Position numbers and translations under genes: made by a program. The notes under the pieces are model-generated. The model was not told the origin of the DNA, did no database searches, and saw only the letters and a program-made list of their open reading frames with translations. This document shows positions 9,729-17,414 of a stretch of DNA of 43,700 nt, piece after piece. Source of the DNA: Microbacterium aurantiacum (lineage in GTDB: Bacteria; Actinomycetota; Actinomycetes; Actinomycetales; Microbacteriaceae); NCBI RefSeq assembly GCF_002872075.1, contig NZ_PGGU01000012.1, positions 1 to 43,700 on the forward strand. Direction: 5' to 3'. How positions within the stretch are numbered: position 1 is the first letter of the stretch; each line of letters starts with the position of its first letter.

Positions 9729-11213
9729 GTGTCAACCCTCAGCGATCTCGCCCAGGCCCAGGGCCTCCTGACCGACGCCGACGTCGAGTGGCTCCACCGC
9801 CTCGCCGGCGACGGCCAACTGCTCGCGGACCTCGCCTCTGCCGACATCGTCGTCTGGATCCAGACCGACGACGGCAGCTTCGTCGCCGTCGCGCACGCCC
9901 GTCCCAGCGGTGCTGCCACTCTGTTCTACCGCGACATCGTCGGGGAGCGGGTCCGTCCGCAGTGGCGCACCCAGGTGCAGGGGGCGTTCGACTCGGCGGA
10001 GATCGTCGATTCCTCGTCGCCGGACTGGTTCGAGGAGACGCCGACCAGAGTCCGGGCGGTGCCGATCGCGCGCCAGCGGCGCAAGGAGGACGGTGCGGCG
10101 ACGGTCATCGGCGTGGTCACGCGGCACACGAACCTCGGTGAGGCCCGCACCCCGTCACGGCAGCAGATCACTTTCGAGGAGTGCGCGAACGACCTCTTCC
10201 GCATGATCGCCGACGGCAGCTTCCCTGATCTCGCCGCCCCCACGTCACCGCGTCGCGGCGCGCCCCGAGCATCGGACGGACTGATCAGGATCGATGTCGA
10301 CGGCATCACCACGTTCGCCAGCCCGAACGCCCTCTCGGCATTCAATCGGATGGGCTTCGATGACGAGCTCGAGGGGGAGTCCCTCGCCGAGGTGACCACC
10401 CGCCTGGTGCCGCCGTCGCGGCAGGTCGACGAGTCGTTGCCCGTCGTCGTCACGGGGCGCGCCCCCTGGCGCACGGACATCGAGGCGCGCGGTGTCACGG
10501 TCTCCCTCCGGGCCATCCCCCTGAAGGACCACGGCAACCGGATCGGCGCGATCGTGCTCTGTCGTGACGTCTCCGAGCTGCGGCACCAGGAGCAGGAACT
10601 CATCACCAAGGATGCGACGATCCGCGAGATCCACCACCGGGTGAAGAACAATCTGCAGACCGTCGCCTCGCTGCTGCGTATCCAGGCGCGCCGCACCCAC
10701 TCGGAAGAGGCGCGCGACGCGCTCGCGCAGGCGATGCGCCGCGTGGATGCGATCGCCGTCGTGCATGACACGCTGGCGCAGGGTCTCACTCAGAAGGTCG
10801 ATTTCGACGAGGTCTTCCAGCGGGCGCTGAAGCTCGTCGCCGAGGTCGCCTCAGCCCCGAACACCCGTGCCAAGGTGCGGTCGACGGGTCGGTTCGGCGT
10901 GCTGCCGAGCGAGTACGCCACACCGCTGGCGCTGGCGCTGACCGAGGTCGTGACCAACGCCGTCGAGCACGGCCTTGCGGGCCAGGAGGGTTTGGTCACC
11001 GTCGATGCGGTGCGCACAGAGGAGAATCTCCGCGTGACCGTGAGCGACACGGGGCGAGGCCTGCCCGAGGGGCGCATCGGTCAGGGACTGGGCACGCAGA
11101 TCATCCGCACGCTCATCCAGGGTGAGCTCAGCGGCACGATCGAGTGGCACGGCCGCGAGGGCGAAGGCACCGATGTGATCATCGACATCCCGCTGCGCTG
11201 GCTGATGAAGTAG
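9729..11213 (+). CDS. pdtaS: Two-component sensor histidine kinase PdtaS
   Basis: A 494-residue cytosolic sensor kinase. The order is an N-terminal GAF-type PdtaS sensor domain (about 1-140), a PAS domain (about 185-285), the HisKA_2 phosphoacceptor helix with EIHHRVKNNLQTVASLLRIQ (His302/His303) and a HATPase_c domain (N box LALTEVVTNAVEHGL near 405, G box DTGRGLPEGRIGQGLG near 440). No membrane segment is present. From M. tuberculosis, PdtaS phosphorylates the ANTAR regulator PdtaR, which acts on RNA and is encoded elsewhere, so an unlinked partner is expected. GTG 9729 is chosen because TATGCT (9717-9722) ends 6 bases upstream, indicating a leaderless mRNA. Its stop codon lies within a hairpin that faces the convergent whiB1. 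Confidence 0.95.
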   Translation: MSTLSDLAQAQGLLTDADVEWLHRLAGDGQLLADLASADIVVWIQTDDGSFVAVAHARPSGAATLFYRDIVGERVRPQWRTQVQGAFDSAEIVDSSSPDWFEETPTRVRAVPIARQRRKEDGAATVIGVVTRHTNLGEARTPSRQQITFEECANDLFRMIADGSFPDLAAPTSPRRGAPRASDGLIRIDVDGITTFASPNALSAFNRMGFDDELEGESLAEVTTRLVPPSRQVDESLPVVVTGRAPWRTDIEARGVTVSLRAIPLKDHGNRIGAIVLCRDVSELRHQEQELITKDATIREIHHRVKNNLQTVASLLRIQARRTHSEEARDALAQAMRRVDAIAVVHDTLAQGLTQKVDFDEVFQRALKLVAEVASAPNTRAKVRSTGRFGVLPSEYATPLALALTEVVTNAVEHGLAGQEGLVTVDAVRTEENLRVTVSDTGRGLPEGRIGQGLGTQIIRTLIQGELSGTIEWHGREGEGTDVIIDIPLRWLMK

Positions 11214-11222
11214 CGCAGCGGG
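11189..11222. terminator. Hairpin overlapping the pdtaS stop codon
   Basis: An 11-bp perfect stem (CCCGCTGCGCT, 11189-11199; AGCGCAGCGGG, 11212-11222) has a 12-base loop. The stop TAG (11211-11213) lies at the base of the right arm. It sits between the convergent pdtaS and whiB1 genes, only 15 bases apart, and could serve both. Confidence 0.65.
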
Positions 11223-11228
11223 TATCGA

Positions 11229-11477
11229 TCAGGACGCGCGGCGGGCGCGTGCTGCGCGGCGCTTGAGGGCGCGGCGCTCGTCTTCGGAGAGACCGCCCCA
11301 GACGCCGGAGTCCTGGCTGGTCTCGAGGGCGTACTGCAGGCAGATCTCGGTCACCGTGCAGGTGGCGCAGACGGTTTTCGCCTTCTCGATCTGGTCGACT
11401 GCCGGGCCGGTGTTCCCTACGGGGAAGAACAGCTCGGGGTCGACAGTCAGGCAGGCGGCCTTGTCGCGCCAATCCAT
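11229..11477 (-). CDS. whiB1: WhiB-family iron-sulfur transcription factor WhiB1
   Basis: An 82-residue WhiB protein. The four cluster-binding cysteines are C9, C37, C40 and C46 (C-x27-C-x2-C-x5-C), followed by the GVWGGL turn (residues 58-63) and a basic DNA-binding tail rich in Arg, Lys and Ala. Length and cysteine positions match M. tuberculosis WhiB1, an essential nitric-oxide-sensitive [4Fe-4S] regulator that binds the SigA region 4. The ATG is preceded by GAGGAG. The upstream region is long (about 160 bases from the predicted start point to the ATG), unlike the leaderless genes nearby, so regulation in the leader is possible. It converges on pdtaS. Confidence 0.96.
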   Translation of the reverse strand: MDWRDKAACLTVDPELFFPVGNTGPAVDQIEKAKTVCATCTVTEICLQYALETSQDSGVWGGLSEDERRALKRRAARARRAS

Positions 11478-11645
11478 GGGGGCTCCTCGGTGTGGATTTC
11501 AAGAGCGACCGCAGACGCGATGGCTCGGATTCGGGTGTCGGTTTCGGGTTCCGCTACCCTGATGTGTTGCAGACGGATGCCTGCGTTTTGTGTTGCGAGC
11601 TGAAGCGCCCGCCCCACGCCGCTGTGGGAGCACATGACTCTGTCT

Positions 11646-11674
11646 ATTCTGTAACATAACGTTAACAAGGGCAA
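11646..11674 (-). promoter_or_regulatory. Probable whiB1 promoter
   Basis: On the minus strand, TTGCCC (11669-11674) and CAGAAT (11646-11651) are separated by 17 bases. The spacer is AT-rich and holds the palindrome TAACGTTA. The start point would be near 11639. On the other strand, TATTCT (11645-11650) could be the -10 of the membrane-protein gene, so the two promoters would overlap. Confidence 0.5.
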
Positions 11675-11712
11675 GGGTTTTCTGCGCTCTCATTCGATTC
11701 TCAGGAGATCCC

Positions 11713-12114
11713 GTGCGCGCACCCGGACTGGCTCTTGCCGCCGCCGCCGTACTCGCGGTCGAGGGTCTGGCGCTCACCGCCTTCGCCGTCATCGAGCTCA
11801 CCGGACTCGGCGCCGGAGACGCGGCCTCGCTGCCCACCGCTCTGGCGCTCATCGTGCTCACGCTGATCGGGGCCGTCGCACTCTTCGCGTTCGCCGCGGG
11901 CACACGTCGGGGGCGCTCGTGGGCGCGCTCAGGCGGCGTCGTCTTCCAGGTGCTGGCCGTCGCACTGGCGCTCGCGTCGCTCACGCTGCAGCCGATCCCG
12001 TGGATGTTCACCGCGGGGGTCGGGCTCCCCGGCCTCATGGGCTTCATCCTGCTGATCGCCAGCGCCCGCCGCGAGGCCGAGCAGATCGAGGCGGAGCAGA
12101 CCGCGGCGGAATGA
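11713..12114 (+). CDS. Four-helix integral membrane protein, function unknown
   Basis: A 133-residue protein that is almost entirely membrane-embedded: four hydrophobic segments at about 5-28, 44-66, 76-94 and 97-118, with a short basic loop after helix 2 (GTRRGRSWARSGG) and a cytoplasmic-type acidic tail (EAEQIEAEQTAAE). No catalytic motif is visible. The start is GTG with AGGAG 5 bases upstream. It lies opposite whiB1 across a 235-base intergenic region and converges on bcp with a 21-base gap. I do not recognise a named family; small membrane proteins of this sort are common in Microbacteriaceae. Confidence 0.75.
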   Translation: MRAPGLALAAAAVLAVEGLALTAFAVIELTGLGAGDAASLPTALALIVLTLIGAVALFAFAAGTRRGRSWARSGGVVFQVLAVALALASLTLQPIPWMFTAGVGLPGLMGFILLIASARREAEQIEAEQTAAE

Positions 12115-12121
12115 TCGTGCC

Positions 12122-12142
12122 CGCCTGAGCCGCCGTCAGGCG
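12122..12142. terminator. Weak stem-loop between convergent genes
   Basis: CGCCTGA (12122-12128) pairs with TCAGGCG (12136-12142) across a 7-base loop. It overlaps the bcp stop codon and lies in the 21-base gap between the membrane-protein gene and bcp. The 7-bp stem is short and no T-run follows. Confidence 0.35.
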
Positions 12143-12609
12143 TCGATGCCGAGCAGCTTCCGGATGCGTGCGACGTGTCCGGTCGCCTTGACGTTGTAGA
12201 GGGCGAGGGTGACGATTCCGTCCTCATCGAGCACGAACGTGGAACGGATGACGCCCTCGATCACCTTGCCGTAGTTCATCTTCTCGCCCCAGACGCCGTA
12301 TGCGTCGTGAACGGCGTGATCGGGGTCGCTGAGCAGGGTGAAGGTCAGTCCATCGCGTTCGCGGAACTCGGTCAGCTGCGACGGCTCATCCCGGGAGATC
12401 CCGATCACCCGGTAGCCGGCGCCCTGCAGCGACGAGATGCTGTCGCGGAAGTCGCACGCCTGGGTCGTGCACCCGGGCGTCATCGCCGCGGGATAGAAGT
12501 ACAGGATCGTCTTCGTGCCCCGCAGATCGGCGAGCCGGACGGGCGCACCGTCCTGGTCGAGGAGCGTGAAGTCGGGGGCGGCGGTACCGGATTCCAGGCG
12601 CAGAGTCAC
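12136..12609 (-). CDS. bcp: Thioredoxin-dependent thiol peroxidase Bcp (peroxiredoxin Q)
   Basis: A 157-residue peroxiredoxin that reduces hydrogen peroxide and organic peroxides with electrons from thioredoxin. The peroxidatic cysteine is C47 in AMTPGCTTQACDFRD, with C52 five residues later as the resolving cysteine of the atypical 2-Cys BCP type. The fold elements APDFTLLDQDG, ILYFYPAAMTPGC, VIGISRDEPSQLTEF and LLSDPDHAVHDAYGVWGEK follow in order. The start codon is GTG. The minus-strand -10 TAGGCT (12616-12621) ends 6 bases before it, so Bcp is probably made from a leaderless mRNA although it lies 9 bases after rsgA on the same strand. That -10 begins with the rsgA stop codon. Confidence 0.95.
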   Translation of the reverse strand: MTLRLESGTAAPDFTLLDQDGAPVRLADLRGTKTILYFYPAAMTPGCTTQACDFRDSISSLQGAGYRVIGISRDEPSQLTEFRERDGLTFTLLSDPDHAVHDAYGVWGEKMNYGKVIEGVIRSTFVLDEDGIVTLALYNVKATGHVARIRKLLGIDA

Positions 12610-12615
12610 CTCTTC

Positions 12616-12621
12616 AGCCTA
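12616..12621 (-). promoter_or_regulatory. -10 element of bcp that contains the rsgA stop codon
   Basis: On the minus strand the hexamer is TAGGCT. Its first three bases are the rsgA stop TAG (12619-12621), and it ends 6 bases before the bcp GTG. Confidence 0.6.
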
Positions 12622-13689
12622 ACGGCCCGGGGCCTGGTCCGCCTTGTCGGAGAACGTCTGCAGCAGCCGCTGCAGCGAGTCCAGGCGTGCCCGCCCGGTC
12701 TCGCCGAGCTCGCCGCGCTCGGCGGCTTCGATCAGCGCGCAGTCCGGGGCGTCGGCCAGGTGCGTGCAGCCGCGGGGGCAGTCCTCGGCGATGAGCGACA
12801 GTTCGGTGAACGCCGCGAGGATGTTGGCCGGGTCGACGTGCCCGAGGCCGAAGGACCGCACGCCGGGAGTGTCGATCACCCAGCCGGTCCCGTCCGCGCC
12901 GTGGTAGCGCAGTGAGACCGTCGAAGAGGAGGTGTGCCGCCCGCGTCCGGTGACCTGGTTGACATGACCGGTCGCCCGCAGTGCCGTGGGAACCAGCGCG
13001 TTCACGAGTGTGGATTTGCCGACGCCGGAGTGGCCGACGAACACCGTGGAGTGCCCGACCAGAGCGGCGCCGATCTCCTCGATCGGCATCTCCTCCTGCG
13101 CGCTGGTGAACACGCGCAGGTCCAGGCCCTCGAAATGCGAGAGGAAGGCGGTGGGGTCGGCGAGGTCGGTCTTGGTCACGACGAGGAGCGGACGGATGCC
13201 GGCGTCCAGCGCCGCGACGAGATAGCGATCGACGAGCCGCGCTCGGGGTTCGGGGTCGGCTGCGGCCACGACGACGAGCATCTGGTCGGCGTTCGCGACG
13301 ATCACCCGCTCCACCTGGTCGGTGTCGTCGGCGCTCCGTCGCAGCAGCGAGGTGCGATCGACGATCCCGACGATGCGGCTGAGCGTCCCTTCGGCACCCG
13401 AGGTGTCGCCGACGACCCGTGCCTGATCGCCGGTCACGATCGGCATGCGTCGCAGTTCTCGCGCCCTGGTCGAGGTGACGGCGCGTTCGTCCTCGGTGTT
13501 CTCGTCGATGAGCACGGAGTAGCGGCCACGGTCGACGCCGAGGACCCGGCCGATCACTGCGTCGTCGTGTGCGGGGCGGCGCTTGGTACGCGGGCGATTC
13601 GCCTTCGGGTTGGGCCTCGTCCGGAAGCTGCTCTCGTCGTAGGCCTCGAAGTCGTCCTCGAGGTCGTCGGCATCGTCGAGCCAGCTCAT
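12619..13689 (-). CDS. rsgA: Ribosome small-subunit GTPase RsgA
   Basis: A 356-residue circularly permuted GTPase that helps mature the 30S ribosomal subunit. An acidic/basic N-terminal extension ([20 protein letters not shown], then Arg/Lys-rich) precedes the OB-fold (about 45-115). The G motifs come in permuted order: G4 VVTKTDLADP, G1 FVGHSGVGKSTLVNAL, G2 region GRGRHTSSS and G3 VIDTPGVRSFGL. The C-terminal zinc domain has CPRGCTH and DCAL. The ATG overlaps the aroA stop by 4 bases (ATGA), so the two genes are translationally coupled. The same aroA-rsgA neighbour pair exists in mycobacteria (Rv3227/Rv3228). Confidence 0.96.
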   Translation of the reverse strand: MSWLDDADDLEDDFEAYDESSFRTRPNPKANRPRTKRRPAHDDAVIGRVLGVDRGRYSVLIDENTEDERAVTSTRARELRRMPIVTGDQARVVGDTSGAEGTLSRIVGIVDRTSLLRRSADDTDQVERVIVANADQMLVVVAAADPEPRARLVDRYLVAALDAGIRPLLVVTKTDLADPTAFLSHFEGLDLRVFTSAQEEMPIEEIGAALVGHSTVFVGHSGVGKSTLVNALVPTALRATGHVNQVTGRGRHTSSSTVSLRYHGADGTGWVIDTPGVRSFGLGHVDPANILAAFTELSLIAEDCPRGCTHLADAPDCALIEAAERGELGETGRARLDSLQRLLQTFSDKADQAPGR

Positions 13690-15011
13690 CCTGGGGTGCC
13701 CTGCAGCATCCGCTCCCAGAGCATGGTGAACTCGGGAAGCGTCTTCGCGGTGGTGCCGATGTCGTCGACCTCGACGCCGGCGACGCGGAGGCCGATGAGG
13801 GCTCCGGTCGTCGCCATCCGGTGGTCGTGGTGCGCGGCCCATCCGCCGCCGCGCAACGGCCGCGGGATGATCCGCAGTCCGTCCGAGAGCTCCTCGGCCT
13901 CGCCGCCGAGCGCGTTGACGTTGCCGACGAGCGCGGCGATGCGGTCGGTCTCGTGCAGGCGGATGTGGCCGATGCCCCGGATCGTCGTCGGGGTGTCGGC
14001 GAACGCCGCGAGACCGACGAGCGTCGGCGTGAGCTCGCTGGCCGCGGACAGGTCCAGATCGAGTCCGCGGATGCCGGCTCCGGCGCGCACGGTGAGGACT
14101 CCGCTGTGCCTGCTGACATGCGCGCCCATCGCTTGCAGGATCTCGGGCAGCAGCGCACCCGGCTGAGTCGAGTGCGCGGGCCATCCGGTGACCGAGACCG
14201 AACCGCCGGTGATGAGCGCGGCTGCGAGGAAGGGCGCCGCATTGGACAGATCGGGTTCGATCGCGATCTCCTTGGCCCGCGGTACGCCGGCCTCGACGAG
14301 CCATTCGCCTGCGGCCGGTCGTTCGATGCGGATGCCGCGGCGGCTGAGCGCCTCGATCGTCATGTCGATGTGGGGGAGGCTGGGCAGGTGGGAGCCGGTG
14401 TGCACGAGGTGCAGTCCCACGTCGAACCGCGGCGCCGCGAGGAGGAGCCCCGACACGAACTGGCTCGACGCGGACGCGTCGATCTCGACCCGTCCTCCGC
14501 GGATCCGGCCGTGTCCGCGGATCGTGAACGGCAGCGACCACGTGCCCTCGTCGTCGATGTCGACGCCGAGGTCGCGGAGCGCGTGGATCAGTCCGCCCAT
14601 CGGGCGGTGAAGCGCCGTCTCATGTGCAGTGAGGTGCACGTCCTCAGCGGCGAGACCGGCGAGCGGGGCGATGAAGCGCATCACGGTGCCCGCCTGTCCG
14701 CAGTCCACCGTCTTGCCGCCCTGCAGCTTCGCGGGCGTCACGATGAGGTCGGGACCGAACTCGCTGCCCGCATGCTCCTCCTCGATCCCGACGCCGAGGG
14801 CGCGCAGCGCGTCGACCATGCGGCGGGAGTCGTCGGAGTGCAGCGGAGCGATCAGCCGCCCGGGCCCATCGGCGATGGCGGCGATGATGAGCTCACGATT
14901 CGTGAGCGACTTCGACCCCGGAATGGTCAGCGTGGCGCGCACGGCGTCGGAGGTCGTCGGCGCCGAGTAGGCGCCCTGGACGAGGGGAGGGGAATACCTG
15001 TTGGCGCTCAT
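13686..15011 (-). CDS. aroA: 3-phosphoshikimate 1-carboxyvinyltransferase (EPSP synthase)
   Basis: A 441-residue enzyme of the shikimate pathway that joins phosphoenolpyruvate to shikimate 3-phosphate to give EPSP. Motifs include [14 protein letters not shown] (K34), the PEP-loop variant [49 protein letters not shown] and the C-terminal [16 protein letters not shown] and [14 protein letters not shown]. The loop reads GQAGTVMR rather than the commoner GNAGTAMR type. ATG 15011 is chosen at the homology boundary; AAGGTGG lies just upstream, while the frame stays open into the divergent sigH gene. The aroA start codon lies between the two halves of the SigR-type sigH promoter, so transcription of the two genes may interfere. 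Confidence 0.96.
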   Translation of the reverse strand: MSANRYSPPLVQGAYSAPTTSDAVRATLTIPGSKSLTNRELIIAAIADGPGRLIAPLHSDDSRRMVDALRALGVGIEEEHAGSEFGPDLIVTPAKLQGGKTVDCGQAGTVMRFIAPLAGLAAEDVHLTAHETALHRPMGGLIHALRDLGVDIDDEGTWSLPFTIRGHGRIRGGRVEIDASASSQFVSGLLLAAPRFDVGLHLVHTGSHLPSLPHIDMTIEALSRRGIRIERPAAGEWLVEAGVPRAKEIAIEPDLSNAAPFLAAALITGGSVSVTGWPAHSTQPGALLPEILQAMGAHVSRHSGVLTVRAGAGIRGLDLDLSAASELTPTLVGLAAFADTPTTIRGIGHIRLHETDRIAALVGNVNALGGEAEELSDGLRIIPRPLRGGGWAAHHDHRMATTGALIGLRVAGVEVDDIGTTAKTLPEFTMLWERMLQGTPG

Positions 15012-15016
15012 CGGTT
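14991..15016 (+). promoter_or_regulatory. SigH/SigR-type autoregulatory promoter
   Basis: GGAAT (14991-14995) and GTT (15014-15016) are separated by 18 bases, matching the GGAAT-N18-GTT consensus known for Streptomyces SigR and mycobacterial SigH targets. Transcription would begin a few bases after 15016, upstream of the ATG at 15061. The element covers the aroA start codon. Confidence 0.75.
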
Positions 15017-15060
15017 TCCACCTTAGTGAACGGCGAACGACGCGCCGAGAAGGAGACAGC

Positions 15061-15723
15061 ATGCTCGCCACGCTCGAGCGCGAGACGGTGGACCTCAGCG
15101 GCCTAGACTGGCCGGTGATGGATGACACGGCGACGACAGACACGACCGGCGACGCGCGGCGTGAATTCGAGGAGCAGGCGATCCCTTTCATGGATCAGCT
15201 CTACGCCGCGGCGATGCGCATGACGCGCAATCCGGCCGACGCGGCCGACCTCGTGCAGGAGACGTTCGTTAAGGCGTTCGGGTCGTGGGCGACGTTCACG
15301 CAGGGGACCAACCTGAAGGCCTGGCTGTACCGCATCCTCACCAACACGTACATCAACATCTATCGCAAGAAGCAGCGCGAGCCGTACCAGGGCACGATCG
15401 ACGAGCTCGAGGACTGGCAACTGGGCGGGGCGGAGTCGACCACGGCCTCGCACGGCCGCTCGGCCGAGGCCGAGGCGATCGACCGGATGCCGGCATCGGT
15501 CGTCAAGGACGCCCTGCAGGCTGTCCCGGAGGATTTCCGGCTGGCGGTGTACCTCGCCGACGTCGAGGGCTTCGCCTACCAGGAGATCGCCGACATCATG
15601 AAGACGCCCATCGGCACCGTGATGAGCCGTCTGCACAGGGGCAGACGGATGCTGCGGGAGCTGCTGGCCGACTACGCCGCGGAGCGGGGCATCGCCGCGG
15701 CAGACACGAGGAGCAAGAGATGA
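15061..15723 (+). CDS. sigH: RNA polymerase sigma factor SigH/SigR (thiol-stress ECF sigma)
   Basis: A 220-residue ECF sigma factor (201 residues from the alternative ATG 15118). Region 2 contains [33 protein letters not shown] and [22 protein letters not shown]; region 4 contains [29 protein letters not shown] and [17 protein letters not shown]. Both match SigH/SigR, which direct transcription of thioredoxin and other redox genes. ATG 15061 has AGGAG upstream and lies downstream of a GGAAT-N18-GTT promoter. ATG 15118 sits just after a second -10 (TAGACT, 15104-15109), which may give a shorter form. The stop overlaps rshA by 4 bases. Confidence 0.95.
   Translation: MLATLERETVDLSGLDWPVMDDTATTDTTGDARREFEEQAIPFMDQLYAAAMRMTRNPADAADLVQETFVKAFGSWATFTQGTNLKAWLYRILTNTYINIYRKKQREPYQGTIDELEDWQLGGAESTTASHGRSAEAEAIDRMPASVVKDALQAVPEDFRLAVYLADVEGFAYQEIADIMKTPIGTVMSRLHRGRRMLRELLADYAAERGIAAADTRSKR
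15104..15109 (+). promoter_or_regulatory. Possible internal -10 for a short SigH form
   Basis: TAGACT inside the 5' part of sigH lies 5 bases before an in-frame GTG (15115) and 8 before an in-frame ATG (15118). Leaderless genes here use 6-7, so the fit is close but not exact. Confidence 0.4.
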
Positions 15724-15965
15724 GCGACTGCGGCTGCACGAAGGCGCGTCAGGATCTGGAGGAGTACCTCCGCAACGAGGTGTGCAAGACCGAGCACACC
15801 GAGATCCGCGAGCATCTGGAGAGCTGCCCGTCCTGCCGGGACGAGGCACTCGTCGCGACGACTCTGACCGAGGTGATCGCCCGCGCCTGCAAGGAGAGCG
15901 CCCCGGAGGAGCTGCGCGACCAGGTGTTCGCGCGTCTGCGCGAAGTGCAGGCCGCGCAGCACTGA
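15720..15965 (+). CDS. rshA: Mycothiol-system anti-sigma factor RshA/RsrA
   Basis: An 81-residue zinc-associated anti-sigma factor. The ZAS motif is H32-x3-C36-x2-C39 (HLESCPSC), and further cysteines are C4, C6, C22 and C57. In the SigR-RsrA and SigH-RshA systems, the reduced zinc-bound protein holds the sigma factor inactive; oxidation forms a disulfide, releases zinc and frees the sigma. The ATG overlaps the sigH stop (ATGA), so the two are translationally coupled, which suits equal expression of partner and inhibitor. The C-terminal half is helical and charged. Confidence 0.94.
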   Translation: MSDCGCTKARQDLEEYLRNEVCKTEHTEIREHLESCPSCRDEALVATTLTEVIARACKESAPEELRDQVFARLREVQAAQH

Positions 15966-16020
15966 CCGGGTGTTTCACCGCCGCGCCGATTCGGCGCGCG
16001 CGCCTGGATAGTGTGGAGGC

Positions 16021-17325
16021 ATGAGCCTCATCGATGCGCGGGGGATCCTCGCCGACACGACCTCAGCCGCTCGACTCGCCGACAGCGGGCTCGAGTATCG
16101 ACTGGTCGACTTCGGCGATCCGGTCCGCGCGAAAGCCTTCCAGCGGGCGGTGTCGCGGGGGTTCCTCGGCGAGGAACCGAACGCCGAGGCCCTCGAACAC
16201 GGGCGTCCGCCGATGCAGTGGCGCCGTAACACCGGCGTCTACGATCCGGGCTCCGGCGACGACGAACTGCCGGTGGCCACGGTGAACTCCTGGGTGGCCC
16301 CGATGACGGTTCCGGGTGGAGTCGAGGTGGGGATGTGGGCGATCAGCTACGTCACCGTGGCGGCGACGCACCGGCGGAGGGGCATCGCGAGGGCTCTCCT
16401 CGAGGGTGAACTGCGCGCCGCATCGTCGGCCGGCGTCCCGCTGGCCGGGCTCACGGTGTCGGAGGCGACGATCTACGGCCGCTACGGGTTCGCTCCGGCC
16501 ATCCCGATGTCGCGTTTCACCGTCGACACGCGCAAGGCCGGATGGGCGGGTTCGCTGGCCGCCGGTCGCGTCGAGTACGTGGAGAAGGAGCAGCTGGCCG
16601 CCGATCTCGGAACGGTGCACGAGCGCGCGCGACTCGCGCGTTCGGGGCAGATCCCCGGGTGGCGGGAGCGCTGGGAAGGTCATACCGGGATGTCGCCGGC
16701 CGACTCCGACCGTGGCAAGGTCCGAGGTGTCCGTTATCTCGACGAGTCGGGAGAGGTGCGCGGCGCGCTGGCGTTCACCCTCCGGGAGAAGGGCGACACC
16801 TTCCGATTCAGCCTGAGCGTCCGACTGCTGGCGGCCGAGACGCCGGAGGCGCTCAGGGCGCTCTGGAGGTTCGCGCTCCAGCACGACCTGGTCGACGAGG
16901 TCACCGCGGACCTCCGTCCGCTCGACGACCCGCTGCCGTGGCTGGTGGCCGATCCGCGCGGCGTGACGCAGGTCGTGCACGACCACGGGTGGTTGCGAAT
17001 CCTCGATGTGCCTGCGGCGCTCGGCGCCCGGACGTACGCGGCACCCTTGGACGTCGTGATCCGCATCGACGACGAGCTGGGGTTCGCCACCGGCGACTGG
17101 CTGATGCGCGTGGACGCTGACGGCGGCACGCACATCGACGCCGTGCACGGCGAGCAGGCCGACGTGTCGATGGGCATCGCCGCGCTGTCGGCGCTGTACG
17201 CCGGTGGCGTGCGGGCGTCGTCGCTGCATGCGGGCGGCCTCATCCGTGCGGAGACGGAGACCGTCGACCGGCTCGATCGGGCCTTCCTCGCCCTGCCCTC
17301 GCCGTCGCTCGACATCTGGTACTGA
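16021..17325 (+). CDS. Eis-like GNAT N-acetyltransferase
   Basis: A 434-residue protein of the Eis family, which has two GNAT-type domains and a sterol-carrier-like C-terminal domain. The acetyl-CoA loop is in the N-terminal domain, VAATHRRRGIARALLEGEL (around residue 115-130), followed by SEATIYGRYGFAPA. The second GNAT-like domain spans roughly 170-310, and the C-terminal part ends in PSPSLDIWY, supplying the terminal carboxylate typical of Eis proteins. Mycobacterial Eis acetylates aminoglycosides and protein lysines; the substrate here cannot be inferred. TAGTGT (16009-16014) ends 6 bases before the ATG, so the mRNA is probably leaderless, although GGAG also lies in the spacer. Confidence 0.88.
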   Translation: MSLIDARGILADTTSAARLADSGLEYRLVDFGDPVRAKAFQRAVSRGFLGEEPNAEALEHGRPPMQWRRNTGVYDPGSGDDELPVATVNSWVAPMTVPGGVEVGMWAISYVTVAATHRRRGIARALLEGELRAASSAGVPLAGLTVSEATIYGRYGFAPAIPMSRFTVDTRKAGWAGSLAAGRVEYVEKEQLAADLGTVHERARLARSGQIPGWRERWEGHTGMSPADSDRGKVRGVRYLDESGEVRGALAFTLREKGDTFRFSLSVRLLAAETPEALRALWRFALQHDLVDEVTADLRPLDDPLPWLVADPRGVTQVVHDHGWLRILDVPAALGARTYAAPLDVVIRIDDELGFATGDWLMRVDADGGTHIDAVHGEQADVSMGIAALSALYAGGVRASSLHAGGLIRAETETVDRLDRAFLALPSPSLDIWY

Positions 17326-17414
17326 GTTCCGCCCCGCGGGGATTGTCCGAGAAACGACGGTCGTTGTCCGCGCAGACGGTCGGATGCCGGGAGCGGATGC
17401 CGGAGGATGAGCGG

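Noticed and set aside
11623..11634. TGTG-N4-CACA near whiB1 as a Crp site
   Set aside because: The Crp consensus has TGTGA-N6-TCACA spacing; four central bases is too short.
11447..11635. A small protein gene upstream of and overlapping whiB1
   Set aside because: The codons are poor for this genome (many CAA, GCA, CGA, AGG, CTT), it has no recognisable domain and it overlaps whiB1 out of frame. Kept only as a possible regulatory frame.
13569..15026. A 485-codon plus-strand frame opposite aroA and rsgA
   Set aside because: It lies wholly antisense to two well-supported genes and has no domain or start signal.
17343..17414. Upstream starts for the APC permease (17343, 17397)
   Set aside because: The extra residues are polar and not part of the family, and the best Shine-Dalgarno and -10 spacing both fit 17415.
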